Of a stretch of 64,000 nucleotides of DNA, positions 63,546 to 64,000 are shown piece by piece. Each line of letters opens with the position of its first letter. The first letter of the stretch is position 1. The translations under genes and the position numbers were made by a program. The stretch is from JAKAVN01 sp963796565. GTDB lineage: Bacteria > Desulfobacterota > Binatia > Binatales > Binataceae. The DNA is taken from positions 1 to 64,000 of the forward strand of contig CAWCMA010000013.1 of NCBI GenBank assembly GCA_963796565.1, given 5' to 3'. The notes beneath the pieces were generated by a model. The model was not told the origin of the DNA. It saw only the letters and a program-made list of their open reading frames with translations, and ran no database searches.

Positions 63546-64000
63546 GTGGATAACGCGCGTCTGAACTCACTGCTCGAGCGCTTCGCGGCTCGTGATCGGC
63601 TGGCCCTGGCGCGGCTGATCACGTTGGTCGAGAACCGCGCCGCCGTGGTCAGCACCGTGATGGAGCGGATCTACGCGCGCGTCGGCCACGCCTACATCAT
63701 CGGGATAACCGGTGCGCCGGGAGCGGGCAAATCGACGCTGGTCAATCGCCTCATCGCCAAGTATCGCGCCCAGCGTAAGGAAGTCGGGGTACTCGCGATC
63801 GATCCTTCGAGTCCTTTTTCCGGCGGCGCGGTACTCGGCGACCGCGTGCGCATGACCGACCACTACCGCGACGCCGGCGTCTACATCCGCAGCCTCTCGA
63901 GCCGCGGCAGCCATGGCGGACTGAGCCGCGCCGCGCGCGAGGTCGTAAAGCTGCTCGACGCTTTCGGCTTCGACATCATAGTCATCGAGACCGTCGGCGT
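63546..64000 (+). CDS. meaB: Methylmalonyl-CoA mutase-associated GTPase MeaB/ArgK, 5' part
   Basis: Truncated by the window edge; about 151 codons are visible. The translated sequence has the MeaB N-terminus LLERFAARDRLALARLITLVEN, the Walker A loop GITGAPGAGKSTLVN, the switch region VLAIDPSSPFSGGAVLGDRVRM and YIRSLSSRGSHGGLSRAAREV, ending at the Walker B strand FDIIVIETVG. MeaB protects and reloads adenosylcobalamin-dependent methylmalonyl-CoA mutase. I chose the GTG at 63546; the frame stays open to an ATG at 63450 but that stretch consists of the 13-bp tandem repeats and does not look translated. Confidence 0.93.
   Translation, partial: MDNARLNSLLERFAARDRLALARLITLVENRAAVVSTVMERIYARVGHAYIIGITGAPGAGKSTLVNRLIAKYRAQRKEVGVLAIDPSSPFSGGAVLGDRVRMTDHYRDAGVYIRSLSSRGSHGGLSRAAREVVKLLDAFGFDIIVIETVG

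Overview
The window is GC-rich (roughly two thirds G+C by eye) and densely coded, and nearly all genes look chromosomal. Lipopolysaccharide heptose synthesis (hldE), a LolB-like lipoprotein, ExbB/ExbD motor proteins, several signal peptides and a diderm-style lytic transglycosylase point to a Gram-negative bacterium. PhaC plus a phasin-like protein, a methylmalonyl-CoA mutase chaperone, several short-chain dehydrogenases and many transporters suggest an aerobic or facultative heterotroph that stores polyester. The gene mixture would fit a Desulfobacterota/Binatota-type lineage, but that is an impression; I could not run a taxonomic search. I see no integrase, transposase, phage module or CRISPR array.

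Layout. 0-6.4 kb: an SDR, hldE, murJ (convergent with and overlapping hldE), an alpha/beta hydrolase divergent from a LOG-family protein, and an SRPBCC protein. 6.5-12.7 kb: mscL with a zinc ribbon, a zinc-ribbon/TPR membrane protein with a duplicated C-terminal domain, a cluster of long palindromes, a glutathione transferase, an APH-like phosphotransferase and phaC. 12.7-18 kb (minus strand): queG, a SirB1-family gene and a tightly coupled lutB-lutC-lutA lactate oxidation operon, ended by a hairpin-rich spacer. 18.4-28.8 kb: erpA with nested terminators, fabG, a large lytic transglycosylase, a stand-alone LeuA regulatory domain, a DCC-family protein, cysS, an orphan CbbQ/NorQ ATPase, a threonine aldolase, an SDR and an APC permease.

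28.8-32.6 kb (minus strand): a DUF992 protein and an exbB-exbD-exbD-VWA operon. The VWA protein carries a TonB-like SxxxH membrane helix, and this is the most interesting system in the window. 32.9-41.5 kb: an HSD17B4-like SDR, a low-molecular-weight phosphatase, a CoA-binding protein, a Nudix hydrolase, a GFA protein, a GT87 glycosyltransferase, a phasin-like protein, a PPOX protein, and a permease/PLP-enzyme operon. 41.6-51.2 kb (plus strand): a TPR lipoprotein, a LolB-like lipoprotein, an oligopeptide ABC transporter without its ATPases, a DHA2 exporter and an amidase. 51.3-56 kb: an RlmI-like methyltransferase and moaC, joined by octamer tandem repeats, then trxB, a K+ channel with RCK domain and an ICMT-family protein. 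56-63.3 kb (minus strand): dnaE, rplY, prs, tRNA-Gln, ispE and a small membrane protein. A 5' fragment of meaB runs off the right edge, preceded by 13-bp tandem repeats.

Functional themes are envelope building (hldE, murJ, lytic transglycosylase, LolB-like protein, Exb motor), carbon storage and lactate or short-chain acyl metabolism (phaC, phasin, lut, meaB, fabG and SDRs), nutrient uptake (two APC permeases, Opp/Dpp), and a housekeeping block around ispE-tRNA-prs-rplY-dnaE.
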